The notes: a model not told the origin generated them from the letters alone. A DNA stretch of 64,000 nt from Sthenelais limicola (GCA_942159475.1 OW804094.1:20937067-21001066), one strand, 5' to 3'. Numbered from the stretch's first letter, positions 10,593 to 21,882 are shown. Made by a program: numbers and translations.

Positions 10593-10712
10593 GGCCACCA
10601 ATTACAACTGGAAAGAATCCTCTAAAATGTTGGTCAAATGACTTTTAGATGAAAAGAGTGGAACAAGAAGTAAAAGATGTTCAGTTTTTGACCGACGTTA
10701 ACTGCTTTATAT
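10593..10712 (+). repeat. Interspersed repeat shared with 18.45-18.56 kb
   Basis: The segments TTGGTCAAATGACTTTTA and TTTGACCGACGTTA are in the same order and spacing as at 18480-18552. Probably a piece of the element with TTAAAGCTGCACTCTCAG ends. Confidence 0.6.
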
Positions 10713-10768
10713 TCAATATCGTTCTCTGAGGAGATTTTTTACCAACCATATTACCGTGTTTGATGTAT

Positions 10769-10993
10769 GGGTCAGATTTTCAGAAAATCTACAATTGGCA
10801 GCTCTACATAGTAAATTTTGCTAAATAAGGCTGCAATATGGTCAATACTAGGTAAATTCGAGTATATTCGGCATTGCATTGATTCTAGCAATCTGTTTGG
10901 TTAGGTTGAACTGTATTTTGAACTTTATTTTCGTCTGAAATTTGTGTTATTGGAGGAGATTGTCGAATTGTACATTTTCTGAAAATCTGACTC
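10769..10993 (+). mobile_element. R1 TIR element, subfamily B
   Basis: 225 bp with an informative target duplication GTAT on both sides. Right end CTGACTC. Confidence 0.92.
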
Positions 10994-11420
10994 GTATACT
11001 CGATGTGAAATCTAGATTAAATATTAAATAAAATTAAATAAAAAATTAAATATATATAAGCAAATATAGGGAACAGAAGAGATAGGAAGAGAAGAAAGGG
11101 GAGACGATGGAGAGGTGATTAGAATGTGGGGTGATGAAGGTTTTAAGAAAAGAACTGTTTTAATATAAGAATAGGTAACATCTTTATTCTTATAACAAAC
11201 TTACAATACTTATAACAAAAGTTTCCCAGCCTGTTCTAGATCATTGCAGCCTGCACTTGTGGAGCATTTACTGTACAATCACACACTCACAGATGTGTCA
11301 TAACATCAGGCAATGAAACATATTTTATCGTTTCATTTGTCTTTGCATACGAATATTTATTATGTATGTCTTTGCATACCATTATACCTTTTTTTATTAT
11401 ATATTATATGTTGCAGTACT
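10994..11420. other. Unassigned AT-rich sequence
   Basis: AAATTAAATAAA-type runs at 11020-11055 and nothing else that I can support. Confidence 0.4.
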
Positions 11421-11570
11421 ACGCCCCCTTCAGCCCCTATACCACCCATCACCCCCTCTCTTACTCCCCCTCAACCCCCTCCCAGCCATTTCCAACCCCT
11501 CTCTTTGTCACCTGCTATGTATGCTACACACCCCTCCCAGACACCCCCCACCCTCTATTTGACGGCTGTG
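11421..11570 (+). repeat. C-rich low-complexity tract
   Basis: CCCCTCAACCCCCTCCC-type sequence. Three overlapping short open frames here are compositional artefacts. Confidence 0.7.
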
Positions 11571-11661
11571 AAGTGTGTAAGCTCCTGGGCTCTACTCTGG
11601 CCTGCCTTTGATCCACCTTACCTTTCTACTTCTACCACGCTACTCTACCTGTGAGGCCATC

Positions 11662-12165
11662 AATACTCCACTCCACCCATGCTGTATGAGGGGTGTAATA
11701 TAGGGTGTGATATATATATTATTAGACACATTATTACATACCCATGCTGTATGGTGGGTAATATAGAGTGTGATATATATATATAATATTATATATATAT
11801 ACATTATTACACATCCATGCTGTATGATGGGTGCAATATAGGGTGTGATAAAGACACATTATTACACATTCATGCTGTATGAGGGGTGTAATATAGGGTG
11901 TGTAATAAAGATAATAATGCTGTATGGTGGGTGTAATATAGGGTGTGTAGTAAAGGCACATTATTAGAATAGAATAATAAAATTTTGTATTTGTCCAAAT
12001 GATACAAGAGATGTAGACAAGCAGGTTGACAGGCCTCTGGGAGAGTCCCAGCTCTTCCAGTCGTTACCTTTAGTTATGTTACACACCCATGCTGTATGAT
12101 GGGTGTAATATAGGGTGTGTAATAAGGAAAACAATGCTGTATGATAAAACCCAAACTTGTGATAT
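11662..12165 (+). repeat. Degenerate tandem array, about 55-bp unit, interrupted
   Basis: The unit contains CATGCTGTATGATGGGTG, TAATATAGGGTGTG and CACATTATTACAC. About six units occupy 11662-11960. A foreign piece lies at 11965-12075 (ATAGAATAATAAAATTTTG then TATTTGTCCAAATG), which looks like a retroposon tail. Units resume at 12080. Confidence 0.75.
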
Positions 12166-12170
12166 AAAGA

Positions 12171-12518
12171 CACATTATTACTGCACCACCCTCCCCTATA
12201 TAAAGCCAGCACCTTACACCAACCACCCTCCTCCATAATAGAGTATAATTAGAGCCAGCAGGAGTGGTAATAAACACCCTGCTATGAGCATGGAGCTTGA
12301 GACATAGGAAATACATATGACAAGTATGCACATGTAAAGGGGAGGAATGACAGGATGGGGAAGAAGTGCCTCTTTTATCTCCCTGCCTCCTTATAATTAA
12401 GACTTCTTAGCGTTTCCTCGCGTCAATAAGTCAATGCAGGAATTGACTCATACCTACTCTTTCTCTGTTAGCAAGGCCGACTGGTTGAGCAGATATTCAC
12501 CTGTTTCATGTATTATAT
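12171..12518. other. Unassigned, with a TATA-like motif
   Basis: CCCTATATAAAGCC at about 12193 matches a TATA box, but no coding frame follows, so I do not call a promoter. Confidence 0.3.
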
Positions 12519-12754
12519 GGGTCAGATTTTCAGAAAATGTACAATTCTCCTTCACCAATCCTCTAAAATAACCCACAATTAAGACAAAAATCAGCTTCAA
12601 AATGATGGTTTAACATACCAGAACTGATACTTTAAATCAATGCGATACCAAACATACTCAGATGTACCTGGTATTCATTATTTGTCAGCCTAATTTAGCA
12701 GTATTTCCTAAATAAGCAGAGCTGCCAATTGTACATTGTCTGAAAATCTGACCC
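12519..12754 (-). mobile_element. R1 TIR element, subfamily A
   Basis: 236 bp with ATAT on both sides. One extra base in AATGATGGTTTAAC. Confidence 0.92.
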
Positions 12755-12780
12755 ATATACACATTGCACATAGAATAACA

Positions 12781-13338
12781 TAATTTATTATACACTCATT
12801 GCTCTGAAAACAATGCATCTAGAGTGATTTAGGCATAGTGCGTATTTCACTAGTGATTTACATATGGTTGTCATGGAAACCAATCTGTTTTTTCACTAAG
12901 ATTACCGTAAAATTATGACTTGATTTGTTTCTATTTTCATGATTGAAAGGATAATACATTTGTTAACTAACTGGTTGGTTGCAGTCGCTTAGAATATTGC
13001 ACTCATTGCTACACAACTCCAGCAATATTCACGATCCTTCATCCAACTCATTAGTATGTGTATCTGGGTATATATGTTGCATGAGTTGCACACCAACCAA
13101 CGAGTGCAATATTCTAAGTGATTGAAACCAACAAGTTAATTAACTGATTTATTATACATCCTCTAATACTAGAGAACATTCTTGTTTCATAAAGTTGAAT
13201 TTTGGTGCTAAACTAAATAAAAATGTATTGGTTTCCATTATCCGTACATAACACCACATAACTCACTAGTCAAATATGCACTGTGCACAACTCATACTAG
13301 ATACATTGTTCTGAGAGCAATGTATATATAATAAACTA
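12781..13338. mobile_element. R6 fold-back palindrome, 558 bp
   Basis: The left arm reads TATTATACACTCATTGCTCTG, GGAAACCAATCTGTTTT, TAACTGGTTGGTTGCAG, CGCTTAGAATATTGCAC. The right arm, read on the minus strand, gives the same order with mismatches (AGAATATTGCACTCGTTGG, TTAACTTGTTGGTTTC, GGAAACCAATACATTTTT, ACATTGCTCTCAGAAC). The centre is near 13060. A second, interrupted copy lies at 53.14-53.59 kb. No coding content. Confidence 0.8.
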
Positions 13339-13357
13339 CTTATACATATATAGTTAG

Positions 13358-14101
13358 TGCTGGTCTACAGAGGGGCGAATTAAAAAACTGGTGCGAATCT
13401 GGCACTTGCGATCGTTTGCATGTGAAATCGTAGAAATCCTGTGCAAATCGGCGGGGAGCTTGTGCGATTTCAGAAATAATGCTCTGCGATTTGAGTCTTT
13501 AGTCCCTACACATGTGCGATTGCAGCTGCAAACTGGTGTGAAATCGCAGGTCTGGACTCACAGTAGATGTGCGATTTGGATCACTTCAAATTATAAGAAA
13601 ATGGAGGGAGAGAAGACCGAAAATATTGTTTGAGGTGTACTTGCAAAGATTTGAAAATAAGGTAGAAAAAATCAATTTATAATTACAAAATCTTAACATA
13701 CTTGAGACAATATATCTGGGCATGTTCTGTGAAAACATGAAAATACACCTGTTCAAACATAACTGCAATCGCCTGCAAATTTTGGATATTTCCGAAATTT
13801 GCATGACCTCCTGCGATTAGTCGTGGACAGTAACAGAGTTCTACAAACTGTCGTGGCTAGCCCTACACATATGCAAATTTTTCACATGCGATTTGGAGTA
13901 TTTAACCTGCGATCTGGCCCATCTGAAATCGCACATGAATTCGCATGTGTGGGGGGGCAATTTTCATGTGTGTGGGGCAATTTTTGCCTCTGCGATTAGT
14001 GGTAGGATTCTGCGATTGATCGCAGCTGTCCCTACATAGGGGCAGTTCTAATCAGAGAAGTCCTAATTCGCTCTCCAATTCGCCCCTGTGTAGACGGGGC
14101 A
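13358..14101. mobile_element. 744-bp TIR element rich in TGCGAT motifs
   Basis: Left end TGCTGGTCTACAGAGGGG; right end on the minus strand TGCCCCGTCTACACAGGGG; both continue CGAATT. TTAG flanks each side (13354-13357, 14102-14105). The interior repeats TGCGAT at least ten times, with many reverse copies (ATCGCA). No transposase frame is evident. Confidence 0.85.
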
Positions 14102-14105
14102 TTAG

Positions 14106-14801
14106 GAAGGAGGCGGAGACTAGGCATCACTTTCATCTGCTGTTCCTCCACTAGACAAGAGGTACACTACATGTAAACAGACCTGTGTATATTAACCTGA
14201 CTAGACATGAGGCAGCAGGGTGGAATTATTGATGGGGAGGGAGTGTAGAGGTGGACAGTGGTCAGTAATTCCACCCCCATGTTTGTCAGACTCGTCCACC
14301 AATTATTCAATTCATATTCATCAGTTGTTGTAGCAGCAGTATATTGTATACGCAGTGTATGTGATGTTGCACAGAAGATGAGTTTAAAGTCCCAAGATGG
14401 AATATCTAAAATGTTTTCGATACACAAATTATTGGTATGAATGTTGTGAGTCTAACTCTTATTCGTATCAATACATGTACCAAGTTTTAGGGGTGATTAA
14501 CACTTTTAGCCTTAGTCTTAGTCTTGTGGTTAAGCTTATCGCTGGATGTAGAACCGAGGAATATGGGTGTCTGGACCTGACTGCCCTGGTCCTTTGACTT
14601 TGATAATTATCTAGTTGCTTTAGTTCATTTCCATCTCCTGCTAACGATATTCATAATATATTCTCGCAGAAGTTACCTATACGATCACGAATCATTATTA
14701 CTCTTCATACATCGATTAATATTAAGCCTGGAGCAGTACACAGATGTGCAACGATGGCCACAAAGACATTGGAAAGAACATAGGCAAGAATCGCAACATA
14801 T
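14106..14801. other. Unassigned sequence
   Basis: Several short open frames on both strands, none with convincing coding bias. No repeat recognised. Confidence 0.4.
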
Positions 14802-14996
14802 TGGTGAAGTCGCCAATATATGTACAATTCACCTTCAGCAGTCCTCAGATTTCCCAAATTTCAGACGAAAATAAAGTTCAAAATACAGTTCAACCTGACC
14901 AAACGGATTGCTCGAATCAATACAATGCGGCCTAATATAGCAGAATTTACTAATTATGTACAGCTGCCAATTGTACATTTTCTGAAAATCTGATCC
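14802..14996 (-). mobile_element. R1 element, subfamily B, deleted
   Basis: The left end is diverged (TTGGTGAAGTCGCC, as in the alternate-end type). The right end is intact (CTGATCC). About 40 bp of interior between the CGAATCAATACAATGC and CCTAATATAGCAG parts are missing. Confidence 0.8.
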
Positions 14997-15734
14997 ATAT
15001 ATGTATATCGGCGCCGCACGAGAACAACCGCCTTTGTTGGCTATGTCTTGTGTTACCTTATTAAACATACTACCATCGGCCAATAAACATATTTTTTGGT
15101 CTTACTTTGGACTTTGTTCAATAGAGTTAGGTCTAGATGCAAACAGCGGTGGGCGAAAGACCATGGTTATTCTGCATTGGATTGTCATCTGTGAACCCAT
15201 ATCTCAATGTTAATGTCCTCAATTGATTATTAGAACTTCATTGTACAATGTACTTGTTTGTTGATAACTCAACTGTCGTTATCACAGAAGATGTGCTGTA
15301 TAAAAATACTGAATAAAACAAAAATATTTAAAAAGAGATTATTTCGACTGTCTCTACCTCTCTGCTACCTACCCCTCATTGTCTGGCTGTTTATATCACA
15401 GAGCTTGGCGTGGGCTTTGAGGAGAAAGAGAGAAAGCCGATCTATGGTCCATTATACAGAGTCTAGTCACAATGGCGGCCATTAACCAGCATCTCTCCAC
15501 TGCAGGCTTATTCACACTTACCATTAACACCATGCACTAAACCGCATAGCAGCAGAGATATGTAAAAAATTCAGATAAATCAGACTTTCGTTATATCAGT
15601 TTCGGTAATTATCTTGAAAGGAAATTGCTTCAGGAGGAAGAGAGACTGTACTTAAAGGTAAAGTCAGATTATAGTTTATAGCTTAGCTTTCTGTATGGTG
15701 ACTTGGAAATTCAGATAAAAAAGTAATGGGAATA
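14997..15734. other. Unassigned sequence
   Basis: Nothing supported. It includes GC-richer stretches at 15005-15045 and 15400-15480 without splice-consistent frames. Confidence 0.4.
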
Positions 15735-15945
15735 TGGGATTTACATGTCCGCCATCTTGAATCTCGATTTGCATAGACTTATATATGTCAGTGTAAAAGC
15801 TATAGAAACTATATTATGTTCAGCATTGAATATTTAACAATGATTTCATATATTTTAGGCTACATGTTTCCATGTTTTTATCAAACAAGACTTGACCTTT
15901 CCCATATTACATTTGGTACATTTGATACATGGCAAAAACGCATAT
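15735..15945 (+). mobile_element. R4 element, 5' part
   Basis: GGGATTTACATGTCCGCC and TAAAAGCTATAGAAAC match the R4 left half. It ends where the next R1 copy begins, and no right half follows. Confidence 0.65.
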
Positions 15946-16180
15946 GGGTCAGATTTTCAGAAAATGTACAAATCACCTTCACCGATCCTCTCAAATAGCC
16001 CACATTTAAGACAAAAAAGAGCTTCAAAATGCAGTTTAACATAGCAGAACTGATACTTTAAATCAATGCGATACCAAATATACTCAGATATACCCAATAT
16101 TCATCATTTTTCAGCAAATTTTAGCCGAATATACTAAATGTGTAGAGCTGCCAATTGTACATTTTCTTGAAATCTGACCC
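15946..16180 (-). mobile_element. R1 TIR element, subfamily A
   Basis: 235 bp, ATAT on both sides. Right inner end TTTTCTTGAAATCTGACCC. Confidence 0.93.
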
Positions 16181-16198
16181 ATATATCCTAACCCTAAA

Positions 16199-16680
16199 GG
16201 CTGGGTTCCACTGGGCGGCTACTACTCCTGCTACTCCTCCCGCTTCTTTGACAGTCTATTGCTCCCGCTTCTAAGGAAGCGGGAGCAAGCAACTGAAAGT
16301 AACCGGAATGGGTGCTACTGGGACGTTACTTCTATCGCTACTTCTGCCACTACTCAGAAATGTTAGCAGACAACATTTATTTTCCCATGTAAATGGATGC
16401 ATCTAGTAACGTGAGGGGTAACATAGATTGGTGCTATTGCCCCGATTCAGCTCCCACTACCTCCCACTACAAAGTAGTGGCCGCTTCAAATCAAACATCA
16501 TTGATAGAAGCAGGAGCACTCTATGCTTCAAAAATCCACCAAAAGAAGCAGGAAGTAACATGACTATGTAGCCGGAGACAATAGCACCCGTCCCTGTTAC
16601 TCTCCCGCTACTGTTCCAGCTTCTTTAATCAAGAAGCGGGAGCAGAAGCAGGAGAAGTAGCCGGCCAGTGGAACCCAGTA
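16199..16680. mobile_element. 482-bp element with about 55-bp TIRs
   Basis: CTGGGTTCCACTGG at the left is mirrored by CCAGTGGAACCCAG at the right. Pairing extends through GGCTACT, CTCCTGCT and CCCGCTTCTT. The interior repeats GAAGCGGGAG-like and CCACTAC motifs. The target duplication is unclear (AAA and TTT flanks). Confidence 0.85.
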
Positions 16681-16753
16681 TTTACCCTAAACAAATTTTG
16701 CCATGTCGGCCATCTTGTGCAAGGAGTGCTAAGTGTATTATAAGCATATCATA

Positions 16754-16859
16754 GGCCATTGTCCACTAAGCCAATTTCATGCGATTCTCATGGAAAGTAG
16801 TGGTAAAGGGCCCTCTGTGGTGCAAAATCGCATGACAATCGGCTTAGTGGACTAGGCCC
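16754..16859. mobile_element. 106-bp fold-back MITE
   Basis: GTCCACTAAGCC with CATGCGATT at the left is mirrored by AATCGCATG with GGCTTAGTGGAC at the right, bounded by GGCCATT and AGGCCCT. The loop is only about 30 bases. Confidence 0.8.
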
Positions 16860-17461
16860 TTAAGACTTCCTGGTCTTTCTCTTTCTATTGCGGGAGGTAG
16901 TAGTAGGCCTTATCCAGGCATTATGGCTCACTCAGACATTGCGTAGATGGGTAAATCCCTCTCTGTTTCCCCATCTCGTGATGCCAATTATTTCATCGAC
17001 TCTAATTAGGATATATCTCTCATTAGAAATAGAAAACTATATTTCCCATGCCAAGGACTCATTAGTCATTGAGAAACTGCTTTACCCACTTGTCTAAGTG
17101 CAGCATTTGTGCTTCCTTAATGCACTAGATATTTGTAATAATTATCTCTTAGTGGTGGACCCCCCACCCCACCCCAGCACATCCCTTATTTCAATACAGA
17201 TTCATTGATTTTATTATGTATATCTCATTATACTTCCTACACTAAGGACTCATTATAATTATCGCTGGGAAAGGCTTTAAACCATGCCATAGGCATATTC
17301 CCTCCATTTAGGAATTGAACTAAACATCCTGGTAAGCATGATACAACAATAGATGGTAGTATACTACCCGGAATCAGCTACAGATCGGCTATATGAGCTA
17401 TGGAAACAAAGACAAAGAATATATTTAATCTTTCCTCCACAATTATCAGTGACCAGTAACT
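16860..17461. other. Unassigned sequence
   Basis: No repeat or gene that I can support. A short C-run lies at 17160-17180. Confidence 0.4.
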
Positions 17462-17870
17462 GTAAAGCTCCACCCTCAGCTATTATGACAAACAAAATCT
17501 TGCCAAATTTACGCGTATTATGAGTCATAGAGTTTATCAATATTGTGGTCCTGTTATGGTGGTCAGATTTCAGAAAATATACAGTTGGCAGCGCTACACA
17601 TTTAGGAAATTCTCCTAAAATAGGCTGAAAAATGATGAATACAGGGTAAATCTGAGTGTATTTGGTATCAGATTGATGTAAAGTATCAGTTTTGTTATGT
17701 TAAACTGCCTTTTGAAGCTCATTTGTGTCTTAAATGTGGGTTATTTGGGAGGATTGGTGAGGGTGAATTGTACATTTTCTGAAAATCTGACCCATATGTT
17801 AATAATCAGTAATTTGAAGATGAGAGATGATTTGAAGAATGGCCACTGGTGAGCGATAATAAGTCATAAT
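17462..17870 (+). repeat. Relic of the TTAAAGCTGCA-ended element, split by R1
   Basis: TAAAGCTCCACCCTCAG, AACAAAATCTTGCC and, after the R1 copy, GGTGAGCGATAATAAGTCAT occur in the order seen at 18068-18390. A similar pair brackets the R1 copy at 41.07 kb. Confidence 0.5.
17558..17793 (+). mobile_element. R1 TIR element, subfamily A
   Basis: The left end is slightly altered (GGTGGTCAGATTTCAG); the right end is intact. Inserted in the relic element around it. Confidence 0.88.
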
Positions 17871-18067
17871 AGGTAAGCATTCAGGCAGGTCCTCAAAATA
17901 CAAATGGAGGAAGAGGAGGACGAGAAGAAGACTGTGGACAGGGAATCCGTCATTCTCCCATAGTTCCCGGCCGCCATGATGTATGCTGGGACTAATGATG
18001 AAGCCCTTACAATAGCACCCAACACTCCCCCTGGTGGGCGGTGGTGGGAATTAAACATGAGCAACCC

Positions 18068-18310
18068 TCAGCAGCCTTAAAGCTGCACTGTCAGTTAAAG
18101 CTGCACTGTCAGTTAAAGCTGCACTGTCAGTTAGAGCTGCACTGTCAGTTAAAGCTGCACTGTCAGTTAGAGCTGCACTGTCAGTTAAAGCTGCACTGTC
18201 AGTTAGAGCTGCACTCTCAGTTAGAGCGACACTCTCAGTTAAAGCTGCACTCTCAGTTAGAGCGACACTCTCACTTAAAGCTACACTCTCACTTAAAGCT
18301 ACATTCTCAG
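18068..18310 (+). repeat. 18-bp tandem array, about 13 units
   Basis: The unit TTAAAGCTGCACTSTCAG drifts gradually from left to right (CTGTCAG, then CTCTCAG, then CTCTCAC). The inverted form CTGAGAGTGCAGCTTTAA stands once at about 18555-18573, so the unit equals the terminal repeat of the element that follows. A 101-codon open frame through it is a by-product of the 18-bp period. Confidence 0.9.
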
Positions 18311-18577
18311 TTATTGTTACAAAACAAATCTGACCAAATTAATTAATATCATGACTAATACTGCTGCCAGTAAGCGATAATAAGTGAAGTCATCGCATGA
18401 AAGTTTTGGGTCCCTCCTCCAAATAAAAGTGTGGACCTCATAGAAGCCCTTTAGCAAAAACAACTGAACAAAGTTCTCCAAAATTTTGGTCAAATGACTT
18501 TTAAATGCATTGGAAAAGAAGTTGAAAGTGTTCTGTGTTTGACCGACGTTAGCTGAGAGTGCAGCTTTAAAATCGGT
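18311..18577. mobile_element. Element with TTAAAGCTGCACTCTCAG termini
   Basis: It carries GTTACAAAACAAATCTG, GTAAGCGATAATAAGTG, TTGGTCAAATGACTTTTA and ends CTGAGAGTGCAGCTTTAA. The tandem array at 18.07-18.31 kb is its left terminus. TTAA ends hint at a TTAA-targeting transposon type; that is inference. Confidence 0.6.
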
Positions 18578-18726
18578 CAAAAACTGAACATTGTCTTCTT
18601 GTTGTTACAATCTTCCCTACCCACCTATAATGATGGGCTGAGGTTGTGTGGCTAAATGATGTACTGCCCTGTGCTCTGTGCTAGCTGGTGCTTTCCTCAT
18701 GCAGAATCCCACACATAGTACACAAT

Positions 18727-19050
18727 AGGGGATTTGCATAGCCACCTTTTTGAATTTTGGGTCACATAGAATTATGGGGACTAATGATACATTGTAAAAG
18801 CTATAGAAAGCTATACAAGTTCAGCATGTAATATCAATCAGGCCACCAATGTCAATATCCGGGTATTTTACATGTTCCAAAAAAAGAACTCATCTTTCCC
18901 ATTATGGGTTCCATAGATCGATTTCATGAGCTACAATATCAGAGAAAATGCCTTTCATTTTTCTATAAATTATTTGTATGTCAGATTTGAACAAAATTCA
19001 TCCCAGCATGCTCTACAATAGGCATGCGCAGTGAGACATACACATCCCCT
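18727..19050 (+). mobile_element. R4 TIR element
   Basis: Left AGGGGATTTGCATAGCC, right ACATCCCCT, inside TA...TA. Interior TATAGAAAGCTATACAAG and TTTGTATGTCAGATTTG are shared with the 31.8 and 61.4 kb copies. Confidence 0.8.
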
Positions 19051-19917
19051 ATGAGATGTATGTAATTATACATCGTTTCGGCAGTACTTGTTTCAAGTAA
19101 TGATAATAATAAATTATTGCTGGTAATGGGAAGCCCTCCTGATCTACCTAATAAAGTACCTTCAAGACTTTGGTTAGGGATATCACTGATGTTATCAATT
19201 ATCAGTTTCCAAGTTTAAAACTTTGGCAAATGCCACTTACTCTCCTGAATAAAGATTTGTTAAAAGAAATATAAATTCAGCGACCTATGAAAAACAGCGC
19301 CCTATTTGGCGATGTATGAAAACATTATTGGAAATACGTTTCTTATCAAAATGCAATATGCAATATGCAAAATGCAAAATGCAATTCAAAATGAGTGAGA
19401 CTAAGATTTATTATCTGTTCGGTGAAAGATGATACAGAAAATATGAATGCATCTTAGTTTTTATCAATTAATTCAATTCATAGAAGGGATTTTAATATGA
19501 ATTGCAAGATCTCTAGAATTATATTAAAATCTGTATTCCCAGGAAAATCAACAATAAATAATTTGCATTATTTGATCATCAGCACTGTAGACTGGAACAA
19601 GAAGAAGAAAACTGTACACAAATGTCTAAGACACATTACAACTCCACCCAAGAGTTATACAGTGAGAAACAGTATTAGGAAAAGGCATTGGTTGCAGTCT
19701 AGTAAACAACCCAAAAAGCCATCACCAAGACCTCCACATTAGAAAGCTACAAAGACAAGACTAGAGACAAAAACAACTCAACTCGTCTTTCAGCAAACAG
19801 TAGATCAGGGCACTCCATCAGGGAGAGAGAGGACCCTTCCATTGTGGTGCTTAATGACCACTCATGTCATCTGCGTCCTAACCGGCTCATCCCTCTATCC
19901 CGCTACTGGGTCAGATT
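19051..19917. other. Unassigned AT-rich sequence
   Basis: A short GCAATATGCAAAATGC-type repeat lies at 19353-19395. The 81-codon frame at 19497-19742 is lysine-rich with no recognisable motif. Confidence 0.4.
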
Positions 19918-20142
19918 TTCAGAAAATGCACAATTGACCTTCACCAATCTACTCAAATAACCCAAATTTCCGACGAAAACAAAGTTTAAAAAACAGTTCA
20001 ACCTAACCAAACAGATTGCTAGAATCAATGCAATGCCGAATATACTCGTATTTACCTAGTATTGACCAAATTGCTGCCTAATTTAGCAGAATTTACTAAA
20101 TGTGTACAGCTGCCAATTGTACATTTTCTGAAAAGCTGACCC
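19918..20142 (-). mobile_element. R1 TIR element, subfamily B
   Basis: 225 bp. Flanks TACT and TAGT. Right end AAGCTGACCC. Confidence 0.9.
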
Positions 20143-20481
20143 TAGTTCCAATAGGCAGTTTAAACAAGCTGCTTGGGGACTGCTCAGGGAGTTGCTCTGC
20201 TGAGGGATATGGCCGGGGTCGGGGTCGGAGGTACTCACTCTCCATCCCATTGACTCAAACTCCTTTAAAGTAGACTTACAGGTTTTTGTCGGTTGCCAAA
20301 GAGTTTTTCCTCCTTTGCTGTAAATGAGAGACGGTAAGGAAAAGAGGAAATTGTGCAGCGAGGTGGTGGTTTCTGTCTAAGAGAGAAGTCAAAGAAGGTT
20401 GTAGTATAGGGCTTCTGGGGCTGTGTATTTCTGGCCTGGTTGTACTGATGGCTTTAACAGAAAGGCTTTTGCTACGCATGT

Positions 20482-20500
20482 GGGTCAGATTTTCAGAATC
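20482..20500 (+). mobile_element. R1 end fragment
   Basis: GGGTCAGATTTTCAGAATC, then unrelated sequence. Confidence 0.6.
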
Positions 20501-20627
20501 TATTAGAGCCTTTAAAGTTGTAACACAATCCATTGGTAACATGACCACTGCGCAGTCACTGTGCAGTCACCGTTCAAGTAGAGCCAGTCTGAAGCTGTAT
20601 ATCTGTAGCACAATCCACTAGGCCTAT

Positions 20628-20822
20628 GGGTCAGATTTTCCAGAAAATGTACAATTGGCAGCTTTACATATTTAGTAATTTCTACTAAATTCTGCTAAAA
20701 AATGATACATTTTAGGTTATCTGAGTATATTTAGTATTTTGTCTGATTTATTTTTGTCTGAAATTTGGGTTATTTCAGAAGATTGGCGAAGTTGAATCGT
20801 ACATTTTCTGAAAATCTGAGCC
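20628..20822 (+). mobile_element. R1 element, subfamily B, internal deletion
   Basis: 195 bp. The CATTGATTCTAGCAATC part is lost, while the AAATTTGGGTTATTTC part is kept. Flanks CTAT and ATAT. Confidence 0.85.
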
Positions 20823-20948
20823 ATATATTTCTAGCGCAATCCTTTAGGCCTAGAACCACTTTTCCTGCAGTGCAACAGCTCTTTAAAGAAGAGCCCATTT
20901 GAAGATTCATTACTGTGACACTGTCCTGTAAGTCCCAGACCTATGTAT

Positions 20949-21159
20949 ATCAGTCACATTTTCAGAAAATGTACAATTGGCAGCTGTACACATTTAGGAA
21001 ATTCTGCTAAATTGGGATGAATAATGAAGAATAGTGAAGTATTTAAAGTATCAGTTTTGTTATGTTAAACTGCATTTTGAAGCTGATTTGTGTCTTAAAT
21101 GTGGGTTATTTGGGAGGATTGGTGAAGGCGAAGTGTACATTTTCGGGAAATATGACCCA
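20949..21159 (+). mobile_element. R1 element, subfamily A, diverged
   Basis: Left end CAGTCACATTTTCAG, right end TTTCGGGAAATATGACCC. About 24 bp are missing before GAAGTATTTAAAGTATC. Confidence 0.8.
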
Positions 21160-21714
21160 TCTATTGGAACTGCCCTTGTGAGATGTGACACAATGTGCAA
21201 GGCCTGTGGAACCAGCTTTTGTGCAGTATCTACTAGCGCACAGCCTATTGGAGCCTTTATAGCAGTGGCGCAATTCACCCAGTCTCAGAACCACCTTCCA
21301 TGCAGTGACCATACAAACAACCTTTATATTTCTGACACAATCCCCTTCGGCTGTGGAACCACCTTTTGTGCAGTCACTATTCAAAGCGGAGCCAATTCTA
21401 GGTTTATTATTGTGTCACAATTCAGTAAGTCACAGAACTTCCTGGTATGCAGTGAGCATATCTAGAAACATATCATGTATTGGCAGGACCTGCGCCCTAG
21501 ATCAGTTAGATTGCAATCCACTAAGCTTGTGGAACCACCTTTTGTGCAGTGACCACTTAAGCAGAGCCTATACAACTTTGAGTCATGTACAGTCCACTCA
21601 GTGATAGAAGCACCTTTTGTGCGGTCACAATTTAAACAGCCTATTTTACAGCGGCTACAACTGTGTGACAATTTACTGTGTGACAGAAGCACCTTGTGTG
21701 CAGTGTCCATATAC

Positions 21715-21882
21715 GGGTCAGATTTTCAGAAAATGTACAATTCAACTACTACGCAAATCTTCTCAAATAAGCCAAATTTCAGACGAAAATAAAGTTCAAA
21801 ATACAGTTCAACCTAACCAAACAGATTGCTAGAATCAATGCAATGCCGAATATACTCGAATTTACCTAGTATTGACCAAATT
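21715..21882 (-). mobile_element. R1 element, subfamily B, 3' truncated
   Basis: Starts GGGTCAGATTTTCAG and stops after CCTAGTATTGACCAAATT; the GGCAGC end is absent. Confidence 0.85.

Larger units (their letters stand above)
20482..21715 (+). repeat. Degenerate tandem array, about 85-bp unit, with R1 insertions
   Basis: Recurring blocks ACAATCCACTAGGCCTRTGG, AACCACCTTTTGTGCAGT and GACCATT..AACAGAGCC run across the interval with heavy divergence. R1 copies at 20628 and 20949 lie within it and another abuts its right edge. A 143-codon open frame at 21034-21465 is a fusion of R1 and this repeat, not a gene. Confidence 0.7.

Noticed and set aside
12193..12206. Core promoter with TATA box
   Set aside because: TATATAAAG occurs in AT-rich repeat surroundings and no transcribed frame follows.
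21034..21465. Cysteine-rich 143-codon protein
   Set aside because: It starts inside R1 and continues in a degenerate tandem repeat; the cysteines follow the repeat period.
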